From NCBI GenBank assembly GCA_020809705.1, contig CP085835.1:2852001-2916000 (forward strand): 64,000 nt of DNA, read 5' to 3'. Position numbers and translations under genes: made by a program. This stretch comes from Calonectria ilicicola (taxonomy: Eukaryota > Ascomycota > Sordariomycetes > Hypocreales > Nectriaceae). Shown piece by piece: positions 33,673 through 44,900 of this stretch. Under the pieces are notes generated by a model. The model was not told the DNA's origin and made no database searches. It saw only the letters and a list, made by a program, of their open reading frames with translations. Positions within the stretch are counted from its first letter, which is position 1. Each line of letters begins with the position of its first letter.

Positions 33673-35096
33673 TCAAGTAAAAATATTAGAACTGCAGGAC
33701 TTGACAAAGTATCCAGTAGTATCATCAGTCGTCTGACCGCCTGGTGTGGTAAGCTGGACATGGCTTCGCCCGACACCACCGCCATTAGACCACAGCCAAG
33801 TGATAGGGATGGCATCTCCCTTCTCCAAGGTTACTGACTTAGAGCTACCGTAATATCCTGCGTCAGTTCGGGTGGCTTTGTAAGCGGCAGTTCCATCATC
33901 CTAGTTGTACGCGCTATCTCCAAGCCAAAGATACCCAAAGTTATCGATCTAATCTTTGGACGTGGTGAAGGTGTCTGTTCCGGCCTGTTTCGCGATGAAG
34001 AACCCGTTCAAGAGAAGGGCAGCGTAGCCAGAAGCAAAGCTCTTGCCATCCGAAAGGCTCAGAGTTTCACTGCCGCTAGGCCACGAGGGGGTGGAGAAGC
34101 CCAGACTCTGAATGGTGCCGCTGAAACCAGGAGTTTTGCTCTTGAAGTAAGCAGCATTGAAGCCACTGCTGCTGTTCGCAACGAAGCTGTGATCGTACTT
34201 GCGATAAGCGATGCCGTTGGAAGCGACCACGGTTGCGACGACACTAATGGTGTTTGTTGTTGTTGATGTAACCCAGGTTGTCTGAGTGTTGTAGTTGGTG
34301 GAGGTTTCAACATTCGTGGTAGTACTAAAAAGACTAGCGTCAGCAAGTGGTGCTCTATTCTCCTGTGGTATTTTCAACTTACACATCTACAGTTGGGCTC
34401 AGAGTGGCCGTAGACGTCACGGTGACTGTCTCAGGAGCGAGTGTCTTGAGCTTGGTGAGGGTAGTGGTCGGCGTGGGGATAGACAAGCACGAGCATGCGG
34501 AGGACACCTGAGATTTGACCCAGTGGGTTGGGATGATGGCTGAAACGGCCTTTGTATCGCGCTCTTGGAGATCACGCTCCTCCAACTCAGAAACTGCAGT
34601 TTTGGCGGAGAAAGCACTATCTATGCATGTGAGGGTGACTACTGAGACGGTTGACGTCGTCTCTTTAATTTCCCACTGAGATAAAAATTAGCAAGACTCT
34701 CTCGTTGGATGTTCACGGATACATACATCGGTTGAAGTCTCCCAAACGCCCTCGTCGACAGTAGTTTGTACTACCTGGGTGATGACATTTGTCACTGGTT
34801 CCTCAGTAATAGTCACTGATGCAGTGTCGGTCACAGGCGTGGGCGTGACATTGACTGTTGTGGTGCTGGAAATTGAACGTGAGCTCATTTTCTTTCGCGG
34901 ATTTATGGGAGTGGTTGTTCAATTACCTTGTTTGGGTCGCAATGGACATATAGCTGGAACAGTAGGTGGTTGCAGCGGCATTTCCTCTCAATTCACCAAT
35001 GATAAGAGAATTGATGCTGCAAAATAGACTGCTTGGAAGGAGGGCGGCAGAAGCCACCACCGGAAAGAGAGCCGCGGGGATCAAGTGGGACCGCAT
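33673..35096 (-). pseudogene. Secreted GLEYA-domain adhesin gene with two in-frame TAG codons
   Basis: Four exons (35096-34927, 34865-34727, 34675-34383, 34324-33673) close in one frame of 418 codons. The product begins with a signal peptide (MRSHLIPAALFPVVASA), then a Thr/Ser/Val-rich stalk and a GLEYA/PA14-like sugar-binding domain (GYLWLGDSAY, then ITWLWSNGGGVGRSHVQL). Two TAG triplets sit inside that domain at 33949-33951 and 33901-33903, sixteen codons apart. Conserved family sequence lies before, between and after them, so the downstream part is not random. Either could arise from CAG by one C-to-T change in a CpA context. No intron of plausible size removes them. The gene is read as recently inactivated; readthrough, or a protein truncated within the domain, is possible. 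Confidence 0.8.
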
Positions 35097-36590
35097 ATTG
35101 ATTTCGGCTTTGCAGAAAAAATGAAATCGTTGAATGAAGATGATACAGTCTCACGGTAAAAAAACGTTGGAAGTGATCGAACGAATCTTTTATGTTTGCT
35201 TTATTGGCAAAGCTGACCGCCGAAATGATTATTGCATTCAATAGTTTGCAAGCTATTCAATGACTGCAGCTGGAAAATCCCAGCTTCAAGATCCACCTTC
35301 AAAACTCGGGCCATGGTGGACAGAGACGGAATGCCCGAGGTTTGTTGGCTCTCAGCACTGTGCCCCAGGAAAGCCGCCAGAGGAGACAACAAAAAGCAAA
35401 ATAACTGGAGAACGCAAACAATCGTTAGCATTGAGCACTGAATAATGCTCATTCTGGCAATTGTTTTGCCTTATTGGGCTGAGGTTCGGAGCCTGGCTGG
35501 CCAACACCTTGTGGGGGTGAAAGACGGGTCAACTTTGACTCTATTCCCTCTTCAAAGACTCAGCTCTCCTCGGAGCCTCCGTCAGAAGCATACCAATAAC
35601 CTTCATGATAGCGAAGTGGCCACAATCAAGCCACTGTTGGGTCGTATTCCAGCTATTTTCGATGTTCCAGTGGGGTTGAGCGAATCAGGTCTGCTCTTGA
35701 GCTGTGGAGAAGAGGCTAGTGATGAAACTATTGGCTTTTTTTCATGCAGTAGCGGGCGCGCTATCGTCGGTAGTTACTGGAGGTTAAAGCCTCCAAAACC
35801 ACCAAGCTTTTAACGGTCTCGGACATCTGCTGCAATGGGATTAGGGAGTGGGAATGCATGAGAAAAATTTTGAAAAAGCGGTAATCTTAAAAATTGAGGG
35901 AAGGGCATATTCTCAGATGATGTCAGAGTATGCTTCTCTGATAAGTCGTCGGTGGCGGCGGGTCGGAGAGGGATCTAAGGGCCTTGTTAGCATTGTTAAA
36001 ATTGGTACAATGCTGGTATTAATATTGGTGAAATTTTTTCTTTTGAATGCGGTGCTTTTTACGTTAGTGGTCAATATCTCAAGCTGTCAATTTTGACGAG
36101 GTGTTTCATGTTATTTGTTTTGCTTTAATTTTTGTCCCTTCGCATTTCCTATTTTGCTCTTATTATTTTCCTAAGAATCGTCACTGATACTGTGCTCACC
36201 CCTCTTTGTCATTACCCCCATTGTTCCTTTCAAAAATGTTTCACTTGGTCGTAAAACCAATTTTTCTACTCGCCCAAATCTTTGTCGCTTTATAAGTCAC
36301 TGTGTTCGGGTTAGGGCAACAAAGAAGCCTTGCTTGATTTCTAGACACGTACTGACTAGTTTCTTCTGAAAGGGGCGCTATTTATTTGGGCTGATTTCCT
36401 TGTACTTGTAGGATGATAATGTAATTACAGTCTCTCACTCCCACGTTTTTACATGAAAGCCACGGCCTGAAAAAAAGGGGAAAAAAAAAGGAAAACTGAT
36501 AACAATGTGCTAGGTAAGAAGTTGAGTTAAGTGACCCTCCGTATCGATAGATTCCATGCTTTGAACGTTCATAGCCTATTGCCTACCATT
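35097..36590. other. Intergenic region, 1.5 kb
   Basis: The promoter region of the GLEYA gene, then T-rich DNA. Scattered ORFs around 35.2-36.1 kb show no domain. An A-rich run occurs near 36474-36495. Confidence 0.5.
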
Positions 36591-37028
36591 CTAGTCATTC
36601 TTCCACTTCTTTCTCTCCTTCTCCCTCTCGCATTCCTTTTCCTTCTCCCTCTCGCGTTCCTTCTCCTTCTCCCTCTCGAGTTCCTTTTCCTTCTCCTTCT
36701 CGAGTTCCTTTTCCTTCTCCCTCTCACGTTCCTTTTTCTTCTCCTCCTCCTTTTGCCTCTTCTTCAGCTTCTTGTCACCCCAAGCCCGAATCATTTCCAA
36801 AATTTCCTGGAGCTGCTTTTCGGTGGCATCGTTAGACATGATACTAAACTCTGTGATTGAATAGATTGTTGAAAGCTTGTATGTGTAGTCTATGCTCTTA
36901 AATGTCATATCGTTCTTTTCAAACATTTTTCGTAGCTCTTCCCAAGTTTTCATGGGGAGTTTTTCCTCTTTGCAAATCTTATCAAATTCCTCCCTACAAG
37001 CCGTCGTAAGTTCATCGCATTTTGCCAT
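36591..37028 (-). CDS. Lys/Glu-rich coiled-coil protein, hypothetical
   Basis: A single exon of 145 residues. The N-terminal ~85 residues have normal composition and look helical (MAKCDELTTACREEFDKIC..., then QLQEILEMIRAW). The C-terminal ~55 residues are a highly charged repeat of EKEKELEREK type, predicted as a single long helix or coiled coil. The repeat DNA is a degenerate purine tract, so length variation between strains is likely. No domain is recognised and no signal peptide or nuclear signal is clear beyond the basic tract. The opposite strand is also open but would encode leucine-proline low complexity, which is less plausible. Function unknown. Confidence 0.55.
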   Translation of the reverse strand: MAKCDELTTACREEFDKICKEEKLPMKTWEELRKMFEKNDMTFKSIDYTYKLSTIYSITEFSIMSNDATEKQLQEILEMIRAWGDKKLKKRQKEEEKKKEREREKEKELEKEKEKELEREKEKEREREKEKECEREKERKKWKND

Positions 37029-38597
37029 TTTGAATTGAGGATTAGAACTTTTGAAACAACGGTGAACCGTAGGTATAGTAGAGAGTTTCTGTCGACTTTG
37101 AATCCTTGAAGTCTTAATAGTAACAGTTCAAGTTTGAATCTTCGATTTTGAGCTGGGGTTCCTGGGTATTTTTATAATCACCAAGTGCCTAGATCCCAAG
37201 CCATGTCGGCTATTCTGTTTATATGTTCAAGTTTTAGTTGACGCCACGGGCTCCATGGATTATTCTTTTTTATTATATAAATAGACTTTTGTAGCTATGT
37301 TCTTTTATTGAGGCTATGGACTATTCTTCACCTGCGCTTTGGCTTCTCGGCTGAACGCCAAAAAAAAACGGCCAATCATGGATAAAGAATGCGAAGATTC
37401 GATACAAAGCACAGACTGTTTAGATACAAAGAAACTATCAACATCACATATATTTTGTCTTAGAACAGTTCAACGAAAGTAGTAAGCCAACAGCTGGTTC
37501 GCTTGCCAGCATTGTCACACAACCTGATCTGCTATATGTAGCTTTTTACGAATTGATTACTCGCACGGAGGCTTTTAGTTGCTGTTGCGCACTGCAGTAA
37601 TTACTACAATGGCGACTTCTAGCTAATATTTTACACCATGGTAGACCGATCCTAACACCGCCGTTATGCTTTGGTTGGTGAAAGAAATAAATTACAGCAA
37701 CAAAGAGCGGGGCCAGTAGCTAGTTTCAACGAGGTTATTTTTATGCCAAAGCCTACAAAAGAAGAAGGGCCTCGGGGTATGTTGAATTTAGGAATGAAAG
37801 GCTGGGCCATACAATATTATTCTTTCCCTCCTTGTTCAGCCGTACTCACTCCAGAACCACTCATGCGCTTTGTCATGAGTTAGTGCAAGATCTGTCAGTA
37901 CAAGGAACGTGCAACGGTTGGATCACCTATTGTTGATTCGGAATAGTTTATCCATTGGGCTAGGAAGCACGGAATGATCAGTTCATTGCTAAAGAGTCTT
38001 TGCACTCGGAGTACGTGGGTGCGGGCTTTCTCACTAATAGTGGAGAGCTTCCGAATGATGTGAGTCAATCTTATAAGCTCACTACACATACACAGCCCGT
38101 ACACATTGCCGATTGTCGCTAGAATGCCGCACCGAATGCTGCACTGAATGTCCCTTTGCTCATTACCGGTTGTACGATTTGTGATCATTTACCAAACGTT
38201 CAAGATTATTCAATGACAGTAAATGCCACATGCACTCTATTTGGCCACTTACAATGCCGACAAAAGAAGCCTGTGGCAAGTCGCATTGGCAATGAAATTG
38301 ACCATGTCTTGTGTTGATGTAATAATAGAGCATTTATTTTAGGAAGACATGACTTTTGACTTACGTTCTGGCATTTAGTTTGGTAGGCATTTAATAGACT
38401 TGCTCGAGGCAACAGAATCAATTGTTTCTCATAATACCAACGCACGTTGGCCTCTAGGCTCTCTGTCAAAAGTCCCCAATGCTGCAATACCAAGGTTTAG
38501 GTGCACTTCTAATGCATTATCATGGCTATATTAAACAATAAATCACGAATCCCAGCAAAGCTAGGATTGAATCATATTTACAGGATTTGTTGCTGGA
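37029..38597. other. Intergenic region with possible gene remnants
   Basis: Minus-strand ORFs at 38206-38493 and 37895-38188 are unrecognised. The first has a good GTAAGT donor near 38365 and a CAAG acceptor ~55 nt on. The two could be parts of a decayed gene, but I cannot support a product. The rest is AT-rich with no signal. Confidence 0.4.
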
Positions 38598-39767
38598 TTA
38601 TTGTCGAACAAATCTCGCAGCAGCCTCGTGGATTTCTTTCTGTTCCTTTCCCCACCCTAACATGCTCCCCAAGACATAAATATCGTGTGGCGTATCTGGA
38701 ACCTCCATGTATTCGATGCGATTGCCTGGAATTGCACCCATGGCGTCGGCAAATCCTTTTACACTATCACAGAGAACCTCAGCACCTCCTGCCTGAGCGA
38801 AAATCGGAACTGGGGTTGCGAATGGATGCAGTGCCGGGGAGATGTACGGATCATCCAGTCGCACCGTCTCGGGGGGCGCAATTGCTCTTGCGCCCCATGC
38901 CATCATGCGACCCTCGACGTAGTCTGTCTTGATGTTCCTATGTGTGCTGATAGCCTCGCTATCGCCTTCAAAGCTGTACTCCACCGATGGGGAAAATATA
39001 AGACATGCTTTGGGTGGTGGGAGATGGGCAAGGTCATGGCCTTCTAACTCGTTGACAACGGCAAGGTAACGCAAGAGTGCCACCGCTATAGTTGAGCCCG
39101 TGGAGTCGCCCGCGATGACAATACGTGAGGGTGAGATGCCCATCTCTTTAATGAGGTAGATATAAGACGTCACAGCATCTTGCATGGCTCCGGGATATGG
39201 TGTTGGGTTATTACCGCCACCTAGACGGTACTGCAGCCAAAATGAACGAGTATTGTTGCCCAGCGTGTTGTTTAGCAGGGTTGCAGTGGGCCCCGAGTCG
39301 TCTGGCCGACCAGTCATCCACAGCAGCGAGCCCGAATGAAACGACAACACCACTAGGCCCTGCTCTTTTTCTAGAACATCTTTAGAGGGTAGCTCTGGAT
39401 ACCAGGTACCACCAACCGTCTCTGGCTTGACCGTATTGCTCTCGAAATCGCCTTGATACGCAGACGCTGGCGCAGGGTGAATGACGACGAATCGATCGCC
39501 AAGGCTGCCGGGTTTTAAGGTCAAGGACTGTGAGAAGCCTATTGCGGTTACAACGCTGAAGCCTCTCTCCATAAGCCGAGTCATAAGCGCCTGGCGATAG
39601 GTCCACGTCGAGCTCTGGCGCAGAGAGCTTGGAATGTAGTAGATGCTGTAGAAAAATGCCTCGAAAATGCCCCGAAGGACGCCAATGGCAAGCCAGATGG
39701 CAAAGCCTGGCTGTCGAGTGCGCCAGCCGCTGGGCACAGCATCGTTGTCTGCGAGTTCCCGAGCCAT
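38598..39767 (-). CDS. Alpha/beta hydrolase, hormone-sensitive-lipase-like
   Basis: A single exon. The first ATG in frame is at 39767, giving 389 residues. A hydrophobic segment near residues 20-45 may anchor the protein in a membrane. The nucleophile elbow is GDSTGS with Ser222. The oxyanion segment reads FHSGS (143-147), where HSL-family enzymes usually have HGGG. The C-terminal histidine is likely the one in PDTPHDIYV, with an acidic residue in GGAEVLCDS as third member. Fungal proteins of this type are carboxylesterases or lipases on small esters and sometimes tailor secondary metabolites. No neighbouring biosynthetic genes are seen. The altered oxyanion motif leaves activity uncertain. 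Confidence 0.82.
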   Translation of the reverse strand: MARELADNDAVPSGWRTRQPGFAIWLAIGVLRGIFEAFFYSIYYIPSSLRQSSTWTYRQALMTRLMERGFSVVTAIGFSQSLTLKPGSLGDRFVVIHPAPASAYQGDFESNTVKPETVGGTWYPELPSKDVLEKEQGLVVLSFHSGSLLWMTGRPDDSGPTATLLNNTLGNNTRSFWLQYRLGGGNNPTPYPGAMQDAVTSYIYLIKEMGISPSRIVIAGDSTGSTIAVALLRYLAVVNELEGHDLAHLPPPKACLIFSPSVEYSFEGDSEAISTHRNIKTDYVEGRMMAWGARAIAPPETVRLDDPYISPALHPFATPVPIFAQAGGAEVLCDSVKGFADAMGAIPGNRIEYMEVPDTPHDIYVLGSMLGWGKEQKEIHEAAARFVRQ

Positions 39768-40192
39768 GTTGCCGGGTATCCTATGACGAGTGAAGGTCAA
39801 ATATTTGAACACAACAAATCGCCAAGAGTGCCAAGAGTGCCAAGGACACAATCACAAGGGCAAAAGGCGGGGTCACTTGTATGAAGCTAAGTGGGGGACA
39901 TGCCCAGTAGCTGGCCAATAAAAGTCGAGGCTGTAAATGGTGCCAATTTACGGCACCGCAATCCCGAGAGATTCATTATGCTGACACCAGAACACGATGG
40001 TTGGCAATCATTGGGTGTCTTCGATAAATCACTGATAATTCACGGGAAATCGGCACGGAGCGGCACGGAGAAGCGGGTACATGAACACGTGCTTGCGACT
40101 ATCGCGCTATCAAACAGTTTCTCCTCCAGATGATAATTTCGTAAGGGTAGCAGATGAGCTAATGCACCACAGACTTCTTTCTTCCAGGACCC
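39768..40192. other. Intergenic region
   Basis: The 5' flank of the hydrolase and 3' flank of the F-box gene. Short repeats of AAGAGTGCC (39828-39842) and GGCACGGAG (40053-40069) occur; nothing else is seen. Confidence 0.5.
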
Positions 40193-41434
40193 TCAACGGT
40201 GAAACACCGAGACGCCAGTACCTTCAAACGCTGTTTGAACTGCACCGAAATCCTCCACATCCATGCCCGGCAGGTGCAAACTTTCCAGGTCTGGAAGGCA
40301 GCTGCTTGCCAACTTGGACAACTTCAAAATATCCTTCGTGATATGTTTATGCGGTCGATCAATGCAAAAACTCTGGATCGATTGTGGTAATAAATCGACT
40401 ATCAATGACCCATTTGTTGTAGAATCAGGGCCCGTCTTGGCATAGATAGCCAGACTGTCGACTGAAAATGTCGTCAACTGTTTCAATTCCTTGAGGTTCA
40501 CAATTAAATCTCGATTTGTTAGATCATCATAATAAAATGCATCCGCAAGACAGAGTTCGACATGCTGCAGAGTGTCTGCCCTGATATGCAATGCATCAGA
40601 AATTTCGCGCGGAGTCGCCTCGCTGTCATCGGTTATGAGCGATCCTCCAGAATCATAGGAAAAGCTTCTCAACTTCACTAGCCCCTCCATAAGCGAGATG
40701 AAGGATCCCACTGTCAATACACTACGTGTCAAGTTGACCTCAACAATGTTGTCGTGAGAGATAATCTCGAAGCTGCGTATGATGTGGCCGTTGAACACTT
40801 CCAGGTTAGGTGCAGCATATATGATTGATCGCACAGCCTCAGCGTCCACGCCCGATTCTGTATCCCCATGCTCCAGACTCAGCTCAGTAAGGCGTAACAA
40901 AGAATTGGGCGCACAAAATGGGAACTGCCAAAAATAACCAGCGACAATCTTGAGTACTTCAAGGTTGGGAGTCAGTGCCACCAGTAGTGCAGACAGCGCG
41001 GCTTCGGGTTTGGAAGCAAACAGATCATCATCGGGGTAGTTTTCTTCGTCATAATGCCACTCTGGAGAGAATTTAACCGGATTCCCATCCACACCCTGGC
41101 AATTTGCCATCAAAGCCTCAAAAGGTCCAATATCTTCGGGTGTCAACGTATCCGCATTCCATACATCGTGCATGTGCAGCCATCTTGCTTTCTCCGCCAA
41201 GTCTGGTCGCGTACTCAGAGTGCGCAGAAGAGGTACAACATCCCCTTCATGGGGTGAGGGACAATGGTAGAATATAGGTTGGGCGTATGTCCGCATGGTT
41301 GAGCATGTTTGAGACAGGTAAGATAGCGCGTTTGACGCGTATACAAGCTCATTTGTCGCGTTCATACAGTGAGGACATAGAGCTCGGCATATGGCCTGGA
41401 TGATCTCAGGAGGGAGGTCCAGTAATTGGACCAT
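40193..41434 (-). CDS. F-box protein with leucine-rich-like C terminus
   Basis: A single exon of 413 residues. The N terminus (MVQLLDLPPEIIQAICRALCP...LSQTCSTMRTYAQP) is a standard fungal F-box, which binds Skp1 in SCF ubiquitin ligases. The remainder contains irregular leucine-rich segments (LEVLKIVAGYFW, LRLTELSLEHGD, LPDLESLHLPGM) typical of substrate-binding regions in orphan fungal F-box proteins. The substrate is unknown. Codon use and length are normal, and no introns are needed. Confidence 0.85.
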   Translation of the reverse strand: MVQLLDLPPEIIQAICRALCPHCMNATNELVYASNALSYLSQTCSTMRTYAQPIFYHCPSPHEGDVVPLLRTLSTRPDLAEKARWLHMHDVWNADTLTPEDIGPFEALMANCQGVDGNPVKFSPEWHYDEENYPDDDLFASKPEAALSALLVALTPNLEVLKIVAGYFWQFPFCAPNSLLRLTELSLEHGDTESGVDAEAVRSIIYAAPNLEVFNGHIIRSFEIISHDNIVEVNLTRSVLTVGSFISLMEGLVKLRSFSYDSGGSLITDDSEATPREISDALHIRADTLQHVELCLADAFYYDDLTNRDLIVNLKELKQLTTFSVDSLAIYAKTGPDSTTNGSLIVDLLPQSIQSFCIDRPHKHITKDILKLSKLASSCLPDLESLHLPGMDVEDFGAVQTAFEGTGVSVFHR

Positions 41435-41981
41435 GATGAAGATTGGCCGAGGGGTTTTTGAAAGAAGTGTAGATGCGTGCAGGTGCGAAGACGTCTCCCA
41501 TTGGTGAGAAGTTTGACTGCACCTGATGGTAGCGATAGCTTCAACAATGTTCCAAGCTTAGAGGACGAAAGGATCAAGATAAGCAGTACGCAGATATGTG
41601 AGGCGGCGAAATCTTCAAGGCTGTTTGTGACCATGTAAAACCCAGGTAACAGTCAGATTCATGGTAGACAGATTGAGACTAGAAACGATCCAAGTGGGAC
41701 CGTGGCGTCGTGATCGAATAGTGAGTGGGCCCTAGCGTGTCAAAGAACGCCGAACGAGCACAGAAAAAACTCTCCGATTTGGATAAAAGATTGCGGTAGT
41801 CAACTGGGCTCGCTAACATTTCCGAACTTCTAAAATGGGCTTATAGAAGTTTACCAAGTATGACTTTGAAGAAAAAAAAATGGCCAGCCACCAAAATCTG
41901 ACGACGCATTTAATCACTCTATCCAAGTTGAAACCAAGAACCAGAATCCGCAATTAAAATGACTGTGGATCTCGATCCAGC
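41435..41981. other. Intergenic region
   Basis: The promoter of the F-box gene and the 3' flank of the kinase-TPR gene, with an A-rich run near 41872-41881. No gene is seen. Confidence 0.5.
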
Positions 41982-44900
41982 TTACTGAATAGCCCATTTC
42001 TCCCTTTCTTGGATCCTTTCTAGCTTCCAATTGCTCACAGCAAAAGCTTGGTGTTGCTCACCCAAGATCTGAGCTATTTTCTCACCCAATTCACGTTGAA
42101 TTCTCTCTGCTTCCTCCCAGCGCCCTTGAAACGTGTAGGTTTGAACCAGTCGACCGACAACACCTATCGTAGTCAAATCATCCTCTCCGACTAGACTCTT
42201 TGATATCTGCACGGCTTCTACCTCTGCTTCTTCGGCTCTGTCGACTTCGCCCCGCATCTTCCAAATGTTTGTCAAATGAGTCATGCTATTTACAGCAGCA
42301 AGACTATTTTTTGTAAACTTGCGTATATTTGCCTCGAGAACTTGAAGCGCAATATGTTCTGCTTCTTCAACGCGGTCTTGAGAAAGCATGAGTTGCGATT
42401 GATTTCGCATAATCGTCAGTGTTGTGGAATTCTCTTGTCCAAGAATTCTCAAACTTGCTTGCAATGCTTTTTCTCCTAATTCCTCAGCTTCTTTCCATTT
42501 CTCTTGTCTCATATATGTAGTGACCAGCGTTGCCATTGCCTCAATCGTAGCTGGATTATCTTGTCCCCGCACTCGTGTCATGATATCAATGACCTCCTCA
42601 AGTATCTCCATCGCCTTTGTAATTTCGCCCAAACTGTCGCATATCGTGGCCAATCTGCCCATACTGATCAGCGTGGTCAAGTGCTCCTTCCCTAGAACCC
42701 TGGAGCTGATCTCAATAACCTTAGTTTCTATCTCTGCTGCCTCGACATGTCTGAGCTGTTCATGGTATGCTGCTGCCAACATACTCATGCTAGTTAAGAC
42801 TTCAGGGTGTTCTTCCCCCAAAGCGCGCTTTTTTGTGTCAATTACTTTCAACCCTAGAGTTTCTGCGTCTTTCAACCGGCCTTGGCTATGGTATATGGCC
42901 ACGAGATTAGTCATATTTTTCAACGTATGGTAGTTTTCAGGTCCATGAACCAGATTAGACGCCTCAATAGCCCGGACGAGGAGTTCCTCGGCCTCTTCCC
43001 AACGATCTTCGTCTCTGTAAGTCAATGATAGATCGTTCATAGCCACTATAGTATCTGGGTGTTTTTGTCCCAAGAGCTGTTGTTTTATCTCCACCACTTG
43101 AACCTGAAGCTCTTCGGCTTTTTTGTATAGACCCTGTTCTCTGTAAATGGATGCCAGTGCCAACATGCTGTTCATTGTCATGTGATTTCGAACCCCTAGA
43201 GCAGCTTTGAGTCCACTGAAGGCGCGAGTGCCTTCTTCCTCCGCTTCCCGCAGCTTTCCCTGGTCTTTGTAAAATCTTGCTAGTAAGGTATGTGAGACCA
43301 GAGTAGTAGGGTGGCTACTCCCTAGGCTTGTGATATCCATCTGTATAATGTGTTTCTGTAATTTGACACAATTTTCCCATTGACCTTGATAACCGTGTGT
43401 CTTTGCCAAAAGGCTCATAGCTGCCAAGGTAGCCATGTGCTGCTCTCCCAGCTCTCTTGAGGTCATTTTTACTAATTCGGCTCCAGTTCTTTCAGCCTCA
43501 TCATGAAGTCCAAGCCCGTCGTTTGCCCCGACGAGACTTAACATACTGCCGAGTGTAACCGAGTGTGTCTCCCCCAGAACTTCTCTGCTAATATCAATTA
43601 CTTTCTCCGAAAGCTCTTTGCACTCCTTCCATTGCTGTTGATTCTGGTATACGAGTGCCAGAAACCCCATTGTGGTGAGTGTATCCCGGTGAAATTCACC
43701 CAGAGTCGCAATTCTGATTTCTAAGACTTGGTCTAATATGGTCTCAGTTTCTGCATATAATCCCAAGTCGAAAGAAAGATGAGCGACTTCAGTCATGAGC
43801 ATAGTCTTGACTCTCTCTGAGATTTCAGGTACTTTCTGCAAGTCCTCGATTTCTCGAAGCAGCCATTTTCTTTTTGTATCTGCCAGTTGCAAATCATTTT
43901 TTCCGATAGTCACTGCAGTTAAACTCCCTTCTTGTATCAGCATTGTAACTAGGCTGGGTAAAAGTTTACCACGCTCCTCTCGCTCTATTTCTGAAACCTT
44001 AACACGAATGTCATCCATGTCCAAAATAGTTTCATCCAAAATTTTCATCAACTCTGCTTCATTTCTTGGAGTACCGAACCCGATGTAATAGCAAATAGCT
44101 AGGTCCAATGCTAAAGGGGAATCGGGCCTGTATTTTCTTTGGAGGCATTCAAATATATGAATCCGGACTCGATAATCGCTGTTGTAGAACTCGCTCAGGG
44201 ATTTGCTCATCTGTTGCCAATAAATATCAGATTTCTTTTTTTCTGAATTTTATTAGATAACATACCGTAAACTCTTCGGCAGAAGACATGTACATCTCCT
44301 TTGACAGACTCTCATGTAGTATGTGACTATTCCCTCTGTTAGAATCTTTAGTACCGTGGGAACCAGTAACCTACTTTCGAGGGCGTAACCTTTGCACCAG
44401 GCCATCTAAACTTCCCTCACGATCTTCTCCATTAGGGCTAAGCGACGAGGTGAAGAATTCTATCAAGGCACTTTTTGTATCATCGTCGATGCTAAGCTCT
44501 ATTGCAAGTAATTCGGTAAGTATCTGTGAAAGAGATTCTGATGTGGACTTCAAAGCATTGAGCACGTTTATCTCTGTCATCATTGGTGTTTCACTGACAC
44601 AGAAAATTTGATTTACTCGGCTGTTGTCGAACATCGGCTGAAAAGTCTCCATTCCTATTACATACTCATAAAAGAGACACCAGAAGCACACCAGACCGAA
44701 CGAGAATGTGTCTACTCTCATGGCCTCTTGGCAGTTCCAGAGTCTCCCGCGTCGGTCATGTTCTTTTGGGTTCCAGGGACGCGAGATTGGTAATTGAATG
44801 TTGTGCGCATCATCAGTGAAGAGGGTTGAGTAGCCGAAATCTGTTATTTGTGCTTTGTATCCGACTTCTTTATCTTGGAAAATTAAAATATTTTCAGGCT

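Noticed and set aside
33901..33951. Intron hypothesis to remove the two TAGs in the GLEYA gene
   Set aside because: The only GT...AG pairs spanning the region give a 34-nt intron that removes one stop and part of the conserved GYLWLGD motif.
36531..36860. Leucine/proline-rich plus-strand ORF
   Set aside because: It is the complement of the Lys/Glu repeat and lacks any non-repetitive domain.
37895..38493. Possible two-part decayed gene
   Set aside because: One plausible intron, but the joined products resemble nothing recognisable; evidence is too thin for a call.
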